From: Alphaproteobacteria bacterium
GTDB taxonomy: Bacteria > Pseudomonadota > Alphaproteobacteria > UBA6615
DNA length: 64,000 nt
Assembly (NCBI GenBank): GCA_002727315.1
Contig: PBWR01000023.1
Location: 36,722-100,721, forward strand
Direction: 5' to 3'
This document shows positions 35,759-43,582 of this stretch, in pieces; positions within the stretch are counted from its first letter, which is position 1, and every line of letters begins with the position of its first letter. Made by a program: the position numbers and the translations under genes. Below the pieces are notes generated by a model that was given only the letters and a program-made list of their open reading frames with translations, did no database searches and was not told where the DNA came from.

Positions 35759-36949
35759 ATGCGTATCTTGATGGCGGTACTGGTCGGGCTCCTGGCGTTC
35801 ACGTCGCCGGTTGTCGCGCAAAGCTGGGACGATGTGGTCGCCCGGGCGAAGGGCCAGACTGTCTTCTGGAATGCCTGGGCGGGGGACGATCGCATCAATT
35901 CCTATATCGCCTGGGCCGGAGAACAGGTCCGCGCGCGTTACGGTGTCACCGTGCGCCACGTGAAACTGTCGGATACGGCGGAAGCCGTCGCCCGGGTCGT
36001 CGCCGAGAAGGCCGCGGGCCGGACGGAAGGCGGCTCGGGCGATCTCATCTGGATCAACGGTGAGAACTTCGCCGCCATGAAGCGCAACAATCTGCTGCAC
36101 GGCCCGTGGACGGCCGATGCGCCGAACTACCGGTTCGTGGATATGGAGAACAAGAAGACCACGACGGTCGATTTCACCGTGCCCGTGGACAATCTGGAGG
36201 CGCCGTGGGGCATGGCCCAGTTCGTGTTCATGCACGACACCGCGTATGTCGACACACCGCCGCCGTCGATCCCGGCGTTACTCGACTGGGCCAGAGCCAA
36301 TCGCGGCCGGTTCACCTATCCCCAGCCGCCCAACTTCCTGGGCACGACGTTCCTGAAGCAGGCCCTGATCGAGCTGGCGCCCGATCCCACGATGTTGCAG
36401 GCTCCGGCGGCCAATGTTGCGGCGGTGACGGCAGACCTGTGGACTTATCTCGATGCGCTCCACCCCCTGATGTGGCGGCGCGGTGAGGTGTTTCCCCAGA
36501 ACGGCCCGGCGGCCCATCGGCTGCTCCACGATGGCGAGATCTCAATAGCACTGTCCTTCCAGCCGGCGGAAGCCTCGGGCCTGATTGCCCAGGGCAAGCT
36601 GCCCGACACGGTCCGCACCTTCGTCCTCGACGCCGGCACCATCGGCAACACCAACTTCGTCGCCATTCCCTTCAACTCCAAGGCCAAGGAGGGGGCGATG
36701 GTTCTGGGTGACTTCCTGATGTCGCCCGAGGCTCAGGCTCGTAAGCAGGACCCGTCGGTCTGGGGCAGCTTCACCGTGCTCGCCGTCGACCGCCTGCCCG
36801 ACGCCGACCGCAAGGCGTTCGGGGCCCTGTCGCTGGGTGTGGCTACCCTGTCGCCTGGTGAGCTGGGGGTCACACAGCTGGAGCCTCACCCGTCCTGGGT
36901 TGCGGCGCTGGAGGCCGAGTGGGCGAAACGCTACGCCAGCGGGAAGTAG
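35759..36949 (+). CDS. YnjB-like ABC transporter substrate-binding protein
   Basis: 396 residues with a Sec signal peptide (hydrophobic run then SPVVAQ-SW, signal peptidase I type). The mature part reads as a family 1-like binding protein: TVFWNAWAGDDRINSYI, GSGDLIWINGENFAAMKRN, PVDNLEAPWGMAQFVFMHD and GTIGNTNFVAIPFNSKAKEGA. This matches the YnjB group, related to thiamine and polyamine binders. It lies 22 nt after the kinase gene, so it belongs to the same transcript. Ligand unknown. A good SD (AGAGGAA) is present. Confidence 0.87.
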   Translation: MRILMAVLVGLLAFTSPVVAQSWDDVVARAKGQTVFWNAWAGDDRINSYIAWAGEQVRARYGVTVRHVKLSDTAEAVARVVAEKAAGRTEGGSGDLIWINGENFAAMKRNNLLHGPWTADAPNYRFVDMENKKTTTVDFTVPVDNLEAPWGMAQFVFMHDTAYVDTPPPSIPALLDWARANRGRFTYPQPPNFLGTTFLKQALIELAPDPTMLQAPAANVAAVTADLWTYLDALHPLMWRRGEVFPQNGPAAHRLLHDGEISIALSFQPAEASGLIAQGKLPDTVRTFVLDAGTIGNTNFVAIPFNSKAKEGAMVLGDFLMSPEAQARKQDPSVWGSFTVLAVDRLPDADRKAFGALSLGVATLSPGELGVTQLEPHPSWVAALEAEWAKRYASGK

Positions 36950-36997
36950 GCCCGGTGCGAATTTCCACTCCTTCGGAATGCCCTTCTTCGCTCATGG

Positions 36998-37080
36998 CTC
37001 GAAGGGCTCCTCAGGGTGAGGAAATCGAGCTGCACCAATTCAGCCTCATCCTGAGGAGGCGCGGAGCGCCGTCTCGAAGG
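36998..37080. repeat. Family-B palindrome between ynjB-like and ynjC-like genes
   Basis: CTCGAAGGGCTCCTCAGGGTGAGG on the left mirrors CCTCATCCTGAGGAG...CGTCTCGAAGG on the right. It occupies most of the 151-nt gap inside what otherwise looks like one operon, and ends 20 nt before the permease GTG. Confidence 0.83.
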
Positions 37081-37100
37081 AGAGACGGGCGTCAATTCTT

Positions 37101-38807
37101 GTGAGTCCGCGACCAGCATCCTCCCTCCTGCGCTGGTTCCCGGCTGCCGCCCTGCTGCTCCTGCTGGGGCCCATCGCCGCCGGGCTTCTGGGCACATTGC
37201 TGCCGGCGTTCGGATATCTGCCGGCGCTCGGGCAGGACACGTTCGGGCTTGAGCCCTGGCGGGCCTTTTTCGCCACGCCGGGCGTCTTCGAATCCATCCG
37301 CCTGTCCTTCGTCACCGGGCTCGCCGTGACGGCGCTGTCCTTCGCCGTAGTGATCCTGTTCGTCGCCGGCTGGCACGGCACCGCGTCCTTCGCGCGGGTC
37401 CAGAAGCTGCTTTCGCCGCTTCTGTCTGTGCCCCATGTGACGGTCGCGTTCGGCCTGGCCTTTCTGCTCGCGCCTTCGGGCTGGATCTTCCGCCTGACCT
37501 CGCCCTGGCTGACCGGTTATGAGCGGCCGCCCGACCTGATTATCGTGCAGGACCCGGACGGGTTGGCGCTGATCGCCGGGCTGGCCGTGAAGGAGATTCC
37601 CTTCCTGTTTCTGATGACGCTGGCCGCCATCGGCCAGGTCGATGCCGCGAGTGTGCGCACCATGGCGCGCACGCTGGGCTACGGGACGACCGCGGCCTGG
37701 CTCAAGGCGGTGTTCCCGCTGGTCTATCGCCAGATCCGTCTGCCGGTCTTCGCCGTGCTGGCCTTCGCGGCCTCCGTGGTCGACGTCTCGGTCGTGCTGG
37801 CGCCATCGACCCCGCCGCCGCTTGCCGTCCAGCTGGTGCGCTGGTTCAACGATCCGGAACTCGCGCTGCGTTTTGTCGCCTCGGCCGGGGCCTTGGTGCA
37901 ACTGGGTCTTGTGGTGGCGGCTATCCTCGTCTGGTGTCTGGGCGAACGCGTGATTGCGACATTGGGACGGATGTGGATTCGGGCGGGCCATCGCGGCCGC
38001 AGCGATGTGGTGTTGCGCCTGGCTGCCGCCGCTGCCCTGACGGTGAATTTCTCCGCCGCATTTCTCGGGCTTGCGAGCATGGCCGTGTGGTCCGTGGCTG
38101 GGCGCTGGCGATTTCCCGATCCCTTGCCCGCAAACCTTTCCGCATCGGCCTGGGCCAACAATGCCGACCGGCTGGTGAGCGCGACGGCAAACACCGCGAC
38201 CATCGGGATCGCCGCGGCCCTGGTGGGGCTGGTGCTCACCGTGGGCTGCCTCGAGAACGAAATCCGGCATGGCAAGCGTGCCTCGAACCGGGCGCTGCTC
38301 TTGCTCTATGTGCCCCTGCTGGTGCCCCAGATCGCCTTCCTGTTCGGCACCCAGATACTGCTGGTGATGGGCAATCTGGACGGCGCCTGGATCGCCGTGG
38401 CATGGGCCCATCTGGTCTTCGTGCTGCCCTATATTTTCCTGTCGCTGGCCGATCCCTACCGCAGCTGGGACGACCGCTACGCCAGGGCCGCCATGTGCCT
38501 GGGCGCTTCGCCACTCCGGGTGTTCTGCCGGGTCAAGCTGCCCATGCTGCTGCGCCCGATCGTGGTTGCGACCGCCGTCGGGTTCGCGGTCTCGGTGGGG
38601 CTCTACCTGCCGACCCTGTTTGCCGGGGCGGGCCGCCTCGACACGCTCACCACCGAGGCCGTGTCGCTCGCCTCCGGCGCGGATCGGCGGGCCATCGGCG
38701 CCTATGCGCTGCTGCAGATGATCCTGCCGTTCATCGCCTTCGCGCTGGCGGCCGTGCTGCCGGCCTGGCTGTTCCGCAACCGGCGCGGGCTTCGCGTGGC
38801 GGTGTAG
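37101..38807 (+). CDS. YnjC-like double ABC permease
   Basis: 568 residues with about 12 hydrophobic helices arranged as two fused BPD_transp_1 modules. EAA-type loops are visible in each half: ARTLGYGTTAAWLKAVFPLV and AAMCLGASPLRVFCRVKLPML. This is the YnjC arrangement, in which one polypeptide supplies both halves of the membrane channel. The partner ATPase (YnjD) is not encoded here: the next gene is maiA. GTG start at 37101 lacks a well-placed SD; the closest AAGGAG is in the repeat. Probably imports the ligand of the upstream binding protein. Confidence 0.87.
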   Translation: MSPRPASSLLRWFPAAALLLLLGPIAAGLLGTLLPAFGYLPALGQDTFGLEPWRAFFATPGVFESIRLSFVTGLAVTALSFAVVILFVAGWHGTASFARVQKLLSPLLSVPHVTVAFGLAFLLAPSGWIFRLTSPWLTGYERPPDLIIVQDPDGLALIAGLAVKEIPFLFLMTLAAIGQVDAASVRTMARTLGYGTTAAWLKAVFPLVYRQIRLPVFAVLAFAASVVDVSVVLAPSTPPPLAVQLVRWFNDPELALRFVASAGALVQLGLVVAAILVWCLGERVIATLGRMWIRAGHRGRSDVVLRLAAAAALTVNFSAAFLGLASMAVWSVAGRWRFPDPLPANLSASAWANNADRLVSATANTATIGIAAALVGLVLTVGCLENEIRHGKRASNRALLLLYVPLLVPQIAFLFGTQILLVMGNLDGAWIAVAWAHLVFVLPYIFLSLADPYRSWDDRYARAAMCLGASPLRVFCRVKLPMLLRPIVVATAVGFAVSVGLYLPTLFAGAGRLDTLTTEAVSLASGADRRAIGAYALLQMILPFIAFALAAVLPAWLFRNRRGLRVAV

Positions 38808-38884
38808 GCTCGCGGCTTGACAGCGGCCCGCCTCGAAGGCCCACTGCGGTCAACAAACCAACACCGTTCCCCGGGGAAGACATC

Positions 38885-39538
38885 ATGAAACTGTTCGGCT
38901 ACTGGCGTTCGCTCGCCGCCTTCCGTGTGCGCATCGCGCTCAACCTCAAGGGCCAGCCCTTCGACGTGATCTCGACGGATCTGATCAAGGGCGAGCAGTT
39001 CGACCCTGAATATCTCAAGATCAACCCCCAGGGCGTGGTCCCGGCGCTGGTCACCGACGACGGGCAGACCCTGACCCAGTCCATGGCGATCCTTGAATAT
39101 CTCGACGAGGCCCATCCCGAGCCCGCTCTCATGCCCACCGACGCCATGGCACGCGCCCGGGTGCGGTCGCTCTGCATGATCCTTGTGGCCGACATGCACC
39201 CGCTGGTGGTGCCGCGCATCCGCAAGTACATCACCCAGGATCTCGGCCACTCAGAAGAGGAACTCGGCGCCTGGATCGGCAACTGGACGAAGCTCGGCCT
39301 CGCCGCGATCGAGAAGCACCTGGCCGAAGACGGCACCTCGGGCGCCTATTGCGAAGGCGACCAGGTGAGCCTGGCCGACCTCTGCCTGGTGCCCCAGGTG
39401 GGTGCGGCGACGCTGTTTAACATCCCGCTCGACGACTATCCGAACTGCGTGCGCATCTTCAAGACGTGCATGGAGAACCCGGCCTTCTTCGACGCCCGGC
39501 CCCAGGCCCAGCCCGATTTCCCCGAGGACATGAAGTAG
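38885..39538 (+). CDS. maiA: Maleylacetoacetate isomerase (zeta-class GST)
   Basis: 217 residues from ATG 38885 (SD GGGGAAG). The N-terminal MKLFGYWRSLAAFRVRIALN is the zeta-class start; the usual SSCSWR/SSASYR active-site triplet is SLAAF here, keeping only the first Ser. NPQGVVPALVTDDG and QSMAILEYLDE follow, then the all-alpha domain. The family isomerises maleylacetoacetate in tyrosine/homogentisate breakdown with glutathione, but no fahA or hmgA is nearby, so another maleyl-type substrate is possible. The track ORF starting at 37934 is a frame artefact upstream of this ATG. Confidence 0.88.
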   Translation: MKLFGYWRSLAAFRVRIALNLKGQPFDVISTDLIKGEQFDPEYLKINPQGVVPALVTDDGQTLTQSMAILEYLDEAHPEPALMPTDAMARARVRSLCMILVADMHPLVVPRIRKYITQDLGHSEEELGAWIGNWTKLGLAAIEKHLAEDGTSGAYCEGDQVSLADLCLVPQVGAATLFNIPLDDYPNCVRIFKTCMENPAFFDARPQAQPDFPEDMK

Positions 39539-39542
39539 GGCG

Positions 39543-40163
39543 TCAGCCCCGCTTTCTTGCCCCCGCCGCGTCCATGAGCTGCTCTAGCACCTCGAAGGGC
39601 TGGGCACCGACGACACCCTTCGCGTCGGCGACATAGGTGGGCACGCCCGTGACACCGTATTGCCGGGATTTCTCCCAGTCGGCGTCGATCGCGTTGGAGA
39701 AGGTACGTTTGTCCAGCACCTCGCGCGCGGCTGCACCATCAAGCCCGACGCCCTCGGCGATCTCGACCAGCAGGTCCGCATCGCCGATGTTGCGGCCGTC
39801 GACGAAATAGGCCTCGTAGAGCTTCATGTGGATGGCGTCGCCGCCAGCTTGCGTGTCGGCCCACTTGCCGAGTTCCTGGGCCAGGCGCGAATTGTAGGTG
39901 TGGGTCCGCTTCGCGTAGGGCAGGCCCTCCTCGTCCATCCGCGCCTTCATGCCCTCATACATGGCGTCGAGATCGACATCGCGGCCGGCAAACAGCTGCT
40001 CCAGGGACAGGCCCTCCATGGGCGTGTCGGGATGCAGCGGGAAGTGCACGGTCTGGATGTCGACGTCGTAGGTTTCGCGGATTTTTTCAACACGCACGGT
40101 GCTGAGGTAACACCAGGGTCACACGTAGTCGCCGAAGACCTCGAGAATGACGGGTTCGGACAT
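39543..40163 (-). CDS. DsbA/FrnE-family oxidoreductase with UGA at the first active-site Cys
   Basis: A 206-codon frame from ATG 40163 (SD AAGGAA) reads LEVFGDYV-UGA-PWCYLSTVRVEKI, then HFPLHPDTPMEG, MKLYEAYFVDGRNIGDADLL and VTGVPTYVADAKGVVGAQP (cis-Pro loop VPT). This is a DsbA-like thioredoxin protein of the FrnE/HCCA group whose motif would be CPWC. Codon 15 (40119-40121) is UGA where the first Cys belongs, so it is either a selenoprotein (UPWC) or a nonsense mutant. A 6-bp hairpin begins 4 nt after the UGA, but its loop (ACCUC) lacks the guanine expected of a bacterial SECIS and the spacing is short. No Sec genes are in the window. Confidence 0.7.
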
Positions 40164-40259
40164 AATGGTTCCTTCCGGATCGGGTTGGTGACCGATCGTA
40201 GCACGAAGGGGTCCCCCGGGTTAGGGTACGTACCGAAACTCGGGAATTTGGAGGCACAG

Positions 40260-40400
40260 ATGCCGGGATCCGCCATTCGAGCGGGATTGTCGGTCATGTT
40301 CCTTTTCATCGCGGGTTGCGGTGCGCCCGCGGTGAGCCAGCTGTCCCCTGCCGTCAGCGGCTCACCGGCGTTTTGGCAGCACCAGCACCGCGAAGAATAG
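40260..40400 (+). CDS. Possible small lipoprotein
   Basis: 46-codon frame with a well-placed SD (GGAGG, 5 nt before ATG). Residues 1-20 form a short basic start and hydrophobic run ending in the lipobox IAGC (Cys 20), followed by a Ser/Pro/Ala-rich piece and a His-rich end. The last 39 nt overlap the 3' end of the convergent Bcr/CflA gene. It is either a genuine small lipoprotein or the N-terminal remnant of a larger one. Too short for the track's usual calls. Confidence 0.35.
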   Translation: MPGSAIRAGLSVMFLFIAGCGAPAVSQLSPAVSGSPAFWQHQHREE

Positions 40401-41552
40401 CCACGACAGGAGCGTGCAGGCCAGCATCAGCGTGCCCAGCTGCACGAAGGATGTCTGCACCAGCGCGGCCACGATGAGCGTGCTGGCGAACCCGCTGCCC
40501 ATCTGCAGGAAGCCGCCGAGCGCGGCCGCGGATCCGGCCGCCGCGGGCTCGATCTCGGTCAGCGCGCCGGCTAGGGCGTTGGGGACCACGAAGCCCGACC
40601 CGAGGGAATAGACGAAGAAGGGCATGAACAATGTGAAGGGCGTGTCCAGGCCAATGAGCGCGAGGATCACCGTCGCGCCCGTGCTCGCGATGGCCAGCAC
40701 GCTGCCGATCCAGATCATCCGTGACCGTGTGGTGTTGCGCGCCATGCGGCTGGCGATGTAGTTGCCGGCGATGTAGCCGAGCGGCGCGGACAGGATGAAG
40801 AAGCCGATTTTCTCGGGCGGCACGTCCATCAACACGATCAACGCAAAGGGAATGCCGGCCAGGAAGGCCTGGAAGGTGGCGGCCATGGCGCCGGCGCTCA
40901 GGCTGTAGCCCATGAACCGGCTCATCCCGGCGAGACGCAGATAGGTTCGCGCCAGCGCCCCGGCCCGGGTCTGGTGGCGGTCGGCGGCGGGCAGGGTTTC
41001 CCGCAGGGTCATGATGGTGCCCAGCAACGCACCCCCGCCCAGCAGGGCCGTGAACATGAAATTGGCCTGCCAGCCGAACCGTGTCTCCAGCTGGCCGCCG
41101 ATGAGCGGCGCGATCATCGGCGCGACGGCGAGCGACATGCCCAGATAGGCCATGGCGCGGGTCGCGGCCGTCCCATCGGTCGTGTCGCGCACGATCGCGC
41201 GGGCGACAACGATCAGGGCGCAGCCGCCGATCGCCTGGACGATGCGCGCGCCGATCAGGAACCCGATATCCGGTGCCAGCGCGCAACCGATGCTGGCGAG
41301 GGTGAACAGGATCAGCCCGGCGATCAGGGGCTTGCGCCGGCCGATGGCATCGGACAGCGGGCCGACCACGAGTTGGGCCAGGGCGAAGGCGCCGAGATAG
41401 GCGGCCACCGTCATCTGCACCAGCGCCTGCGAGGTGGCGAGATCGTCCGCCATGGACGGCAGCGAGGGCAGGAAGATCGTGATCGCGACCTGACTGGTGG
41501 CCATCAGGGTCACCAGCAGCATCATGGGTGCGCGTTGGGTGGTGTCAGGCAT
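40362..41552 (-). CDS. Bcr/CflA-family drug-resistance MFS transporter
   Basis: 396 residues, 12 TM helices, of the DHA1/Bcr subfamily. FLPSLPSMADDLATS is the N-terminal family signature, GPLSDAIGRRKPLIAG is the motif A loop, and RAIVRDTTDGTAATRAMAYL and PLIGGQLETRFGWQANF are typical of Bcr/CflA (motif C region). Likely a proton-driven exporter of a drug or metabolite. It starts 18 nt downstream of the HpcH/HpaI aldolase gene on the minus strand, so they may be co-transcribed. Confidence 0.9.
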   Translation of the reverse strand: MPDTTQRAPMMLLVTLMATSQVAITIFLPSLPSMADDLATSQALVQMTVAAYLGAFALAQLVVGPLSDAIGRRKPLIAGLILFTLASIGCALAPDIGFLIGARIVQAIGGCALIVVARAIVRDTTDGTAATRAMAYLGMSLAVAPMIAPLIGGQLETRFGWQANFMFTALLGGGALLGTIMTLRETLPAADRHQTRAGALARTYLRLAGMSRFMGYSLSAGAMAATFQAFLAGIPFALIVLMDVPPEKIGFFILSAPLGYIAGNYIASRMARNTTRSRMIWIGSVLAIASTGATVILALIGLDTPFTLFMPFFVYSLGSGFVVPNALAGALTEIEPAAAGSAAALGGFLQMGSGFASTLIVAALVQTSFVQLGTLMLACTLLSWLFFAVLVLPKRR

Positions 41553-41569
41553 ACTTGCCGGGTGCGAGC

Positions 41570-42250
41570 CTAGCCCAGATCCGTGTCGAGGAACTCCGCG
41601 ACCTCACGCTCTGCGGCCGAAAGCAGGAATTGTATATCGTTGCCCGCGAAGAAGCACGGCGCGGCACCCATGCGGACCAGCTCGGCCATCCGCTCCAGAC
41701 TGCGGATGCCCCAGGCGATGACCGGCGTGTCGTGCTTGTCGCCGTAATGGCCGGGGATGCCCATATCGACCGTCAGGTCGTTGGTCCCCACCATCAGCGC
41801 GTCGATGCCCGCAACGCCGGCGATCTCCTCGACATTCTCCACCCCGCGGCGGGATTCGATCATCGCGATGACCATGGTCTCGGTGTTCGCCGCCTCGACG
41901 AAGCCGTGCAAATCCATCGGTTCATAGCCGGTCTGGGGTGCGGTGGTAGAGATGGAACGGTGACCCAGGCGCGCGAATTTGGCGTGGCGGTCATGGCTGG
42001 GCACCCGGATCATCGGGGTCAGGCCGAGATCGAGCCCGGCGGAGCAAATCTGCGCAGCGTCATCGAAGCCGATGGTCGAGTGCTGGATGTCGATATAGAA
42101 CCCGTCGAATCCGGCGACGCGCACGATCTTGGCGGCATCGATCGTGCGCGACAGGCGCAGCGACATCAAGATCGTGCGGCGGCCGGAATAGAGCTTTCCG
42201 CGGAACCGGTTGCGGGTGAAGCCAGCATTGTCATTCATCGAGTTGACCAT
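41570..42250 (-). CDS. HpcH/HpaI aldolase-family protein with internal in-frame deletion
   Basis: 226 residues against about 250-260 for the family. Class II pyruvate-type aldolases have [12 protein letters not shown] (catalytic His), MIRVPS (pyruvate-binding Arg), [12 protein letters not shown] (metal Glu) and [11 protein letters not shown] (metal Asp), and all are present. What is missing is the strand and helix normally between the Arg loop and the PxGxRS segment (GAxGVIxPHVxxAEEA...); here SHDRHAKFA runs straight into RLGHRS. That is about 30 residues lost in frame. Start ATG 42250 has GGAGAG upstream. Catalytic residues survive but the barrel may not fold. It is divergent from the CoA-transferase gene. 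Confidence 0.75.
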   Translation of the reverse strand: MVNSMNDNAGFTRNRFRGKLYSGRRTILMSLRLSRTIDAAKIVRVAGFDGFYIDIQHSTIGFDDAAQICSAGLDLGLTPMIRVPSHDRHAKFARLGHRSISTTAPQTGYEPMDLHGFVEAANTETMVIAMIESRRGVENVEEIAGVAGIDALMVGTNDLTVDMGIPGHYGDKHDTPVIAWGIRSLERMAELVRMGAAPCFFAGNDIQFLLSAAEREVAEFLDTDLG

Positions 42251-42305
42251 TGCGCTCTCCTCGCTTACCCCGCAGGGTAACGCTCATCAGGGGAGGAGAG
42301 GAACC

Positions 42306-43490
42306 ATGCCCGATACATCCACGCAAGGCGAGACAACACAACGTTCGGGCCCGCTGGTGGGCCTCAAGGTGGTGGAGCTTGCGGGCATCGGCCCGGGCCC
42401 GTTTGCCTGCATGCTGCTGGCCGATCTGGGCGCCGACGTGATCAAGATCGACCGCCAGGCCGATCCCGGTCTCGGGGTGCCGCGGGGCTACGAGTACGAC
42501 CTGGCGAGCCGCTCGCGGCCCTCGGTCGCGGTCGATCTGAAGAACCCCGAAGGTGTGGAGACGGTGCTCAAGCTGGTCGAGGGCGCCGATGTGCTGATCG
42601 AGCCCTTCCGCCCCGGCGTGACCGAGAAACTCGGGCTCGGGCCCGATGACTGCCTCGCCCGCAACCCGAAACTGGTCTACGCCCGGATGACCGGGTTCGG
42701 CGGCACGGGCACGTTGGCCAAGGCAGCCGGCCACGACATCAACTACATTGCCCTGTCCGGCGCGCTGCACGCCATCGGCACGAAGGAGAAGCCGACCCCG
42801 CCGCTCAACCTGATCGGGGACTATGGCGGTGGTGCGCTCTACCTCGCCTTCGGGGTCATGGCCGCGGTCTTCGAGGCTCAGCGCTCGGGCGAGGGCCAGG
42901 TCGTCGATGTGGGCATGACCGACGGCGCGGCGTCCCTGATGATCCCGGTCTATGGCTTGCACGCCTCGGGCTATTTCAGCGACGAGCGCGCATCCAACAT
43001 CCTCGACGGCGGGGCGCCTTTTTACGACGCGTTCGAGTGTGCCGACGGCAAGTTCGTTTCCATCGGCTCCATCGAGACCAAGTTCTACGCCCTGCTGCTC
43101 GACAAGCTCGGCCTGGCCGATGCCGACCTGCCCGATCAGATGGACCGCTCGAAATGGCCCGAGCTCAAGGCGCGTTTCGGCGAGGTGATCGCGACCAAGA
43201 CCCGCGACGAATGGGTGGAGATCATGGAGGGGACCGATGTGTGTTTCGCGCCGGTCCTGTCGATGGCCGAGGCCCACACCCATTCTCACAACCAAGCACG
43301 GGGCAACTTCACCGAGGTTGCGGGCATCACCCAGCCGGCTCCGGCACCCCACTTCTCGCGCACGCCGGGCCGGGTGCATTCGCCGCCGCCGGTGCCGGGC
43401 ACCCATACCGAAACCGCGCTTGCCGCGTGGGGCATTTCCGATGACGAGATCGCGCGGTTGAAGGATGCGGGCGCCATCGGGCGGAAGTAG
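42306..43490 (+). CDS. CaiB/BaiF CoA-transferase family III protein, alpha-methylacyl-CoA racemase-like
   Basis: 394 residues from ATG 42306, with the SD in [40 protein letters not shown] is the family N-terminus. The racemase-type catalytic pair is visible as the His in [17 protein letters not shown] and the Asp in [15 protein letters not shown], which favours an Amacr-like racemase over a formyl- or succinyl-CoA transferase. It probably epimerises a 2-methyl-branched acyl-CoA. A 55-nt divergent gap separates it from the aldolase gene, and a family-A repeat follows. Confidence 0.9.
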   Translation: MPDTSTQGETTQRSGPLVGLKVVELAGIGPGPFACMLLADLGADVIKIDRQADPGLGVPRGYEYDLASRSRPSVAVDLKNPEGVETVLKLVEGADVLIEPFRPGVTEKLGLGPDDCLARNPKLVYARMTGFGGTGTLAKAAGHDINYIALSGALHAIGTKEKPTPPLNLIGDYGGGALYLAFGVMAAVFEAQRSGEGQVVDVGMTDGAASLMIPVYGLHASGYFSDERASNILDGGAPFYDAFECADGKFVSIGSIETKFYALLLDKLGLADADLPDQMDRSKWPELKARFGEVIATKTRDEWVEIMEGTDVCFAPVLSMAEAHTHSHNQARGNFTEVAGITQPAPAPHFSRTPGRVHSPPPVPGTHTETALAAWGISDDEIARLKDAGAIGRK

Positions 43491-43496
43491 CGCGAC

Positions 43497-43555
43497 CTCA
43501 ACCTGAGCTTGTCGAAGGGCGAGGTCGCCCCGTACTTCGACAGGCTCAGCATGAG
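43497..43555. repeat. Family-A intergenic palindrome
   Basis: CTCAACCTGAGCTTGTCGAAG and CTTCGACAGGCTCAGCATGAG are inverted around a 17-nt centre. It fills most of the 92-nt gap between the CoA-transferase-family and MBL genes. Confidence 0.85.
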
Positions 43556-43582
43556 TCGAATTGGAGCGAGAACGGACATCCC

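Noticed and set aside
37092-38411. 439-codon minus-strand ORF
   Set aside because: Antisense of the YnjC-like permease with the same shadow composition.
40084-40118. SECIS candidate downstream of the UGA in the DsbA-family gene
   Set aside because: GGUGUU-ACCUC-AGCACC is a real 6-bp hairpin, but it starts 4 nt after UGA and its loop has no guanine. It does not meet the known bacterial SECIS pattern, so I report UGA as unresolved and do not annotate a SECIS.
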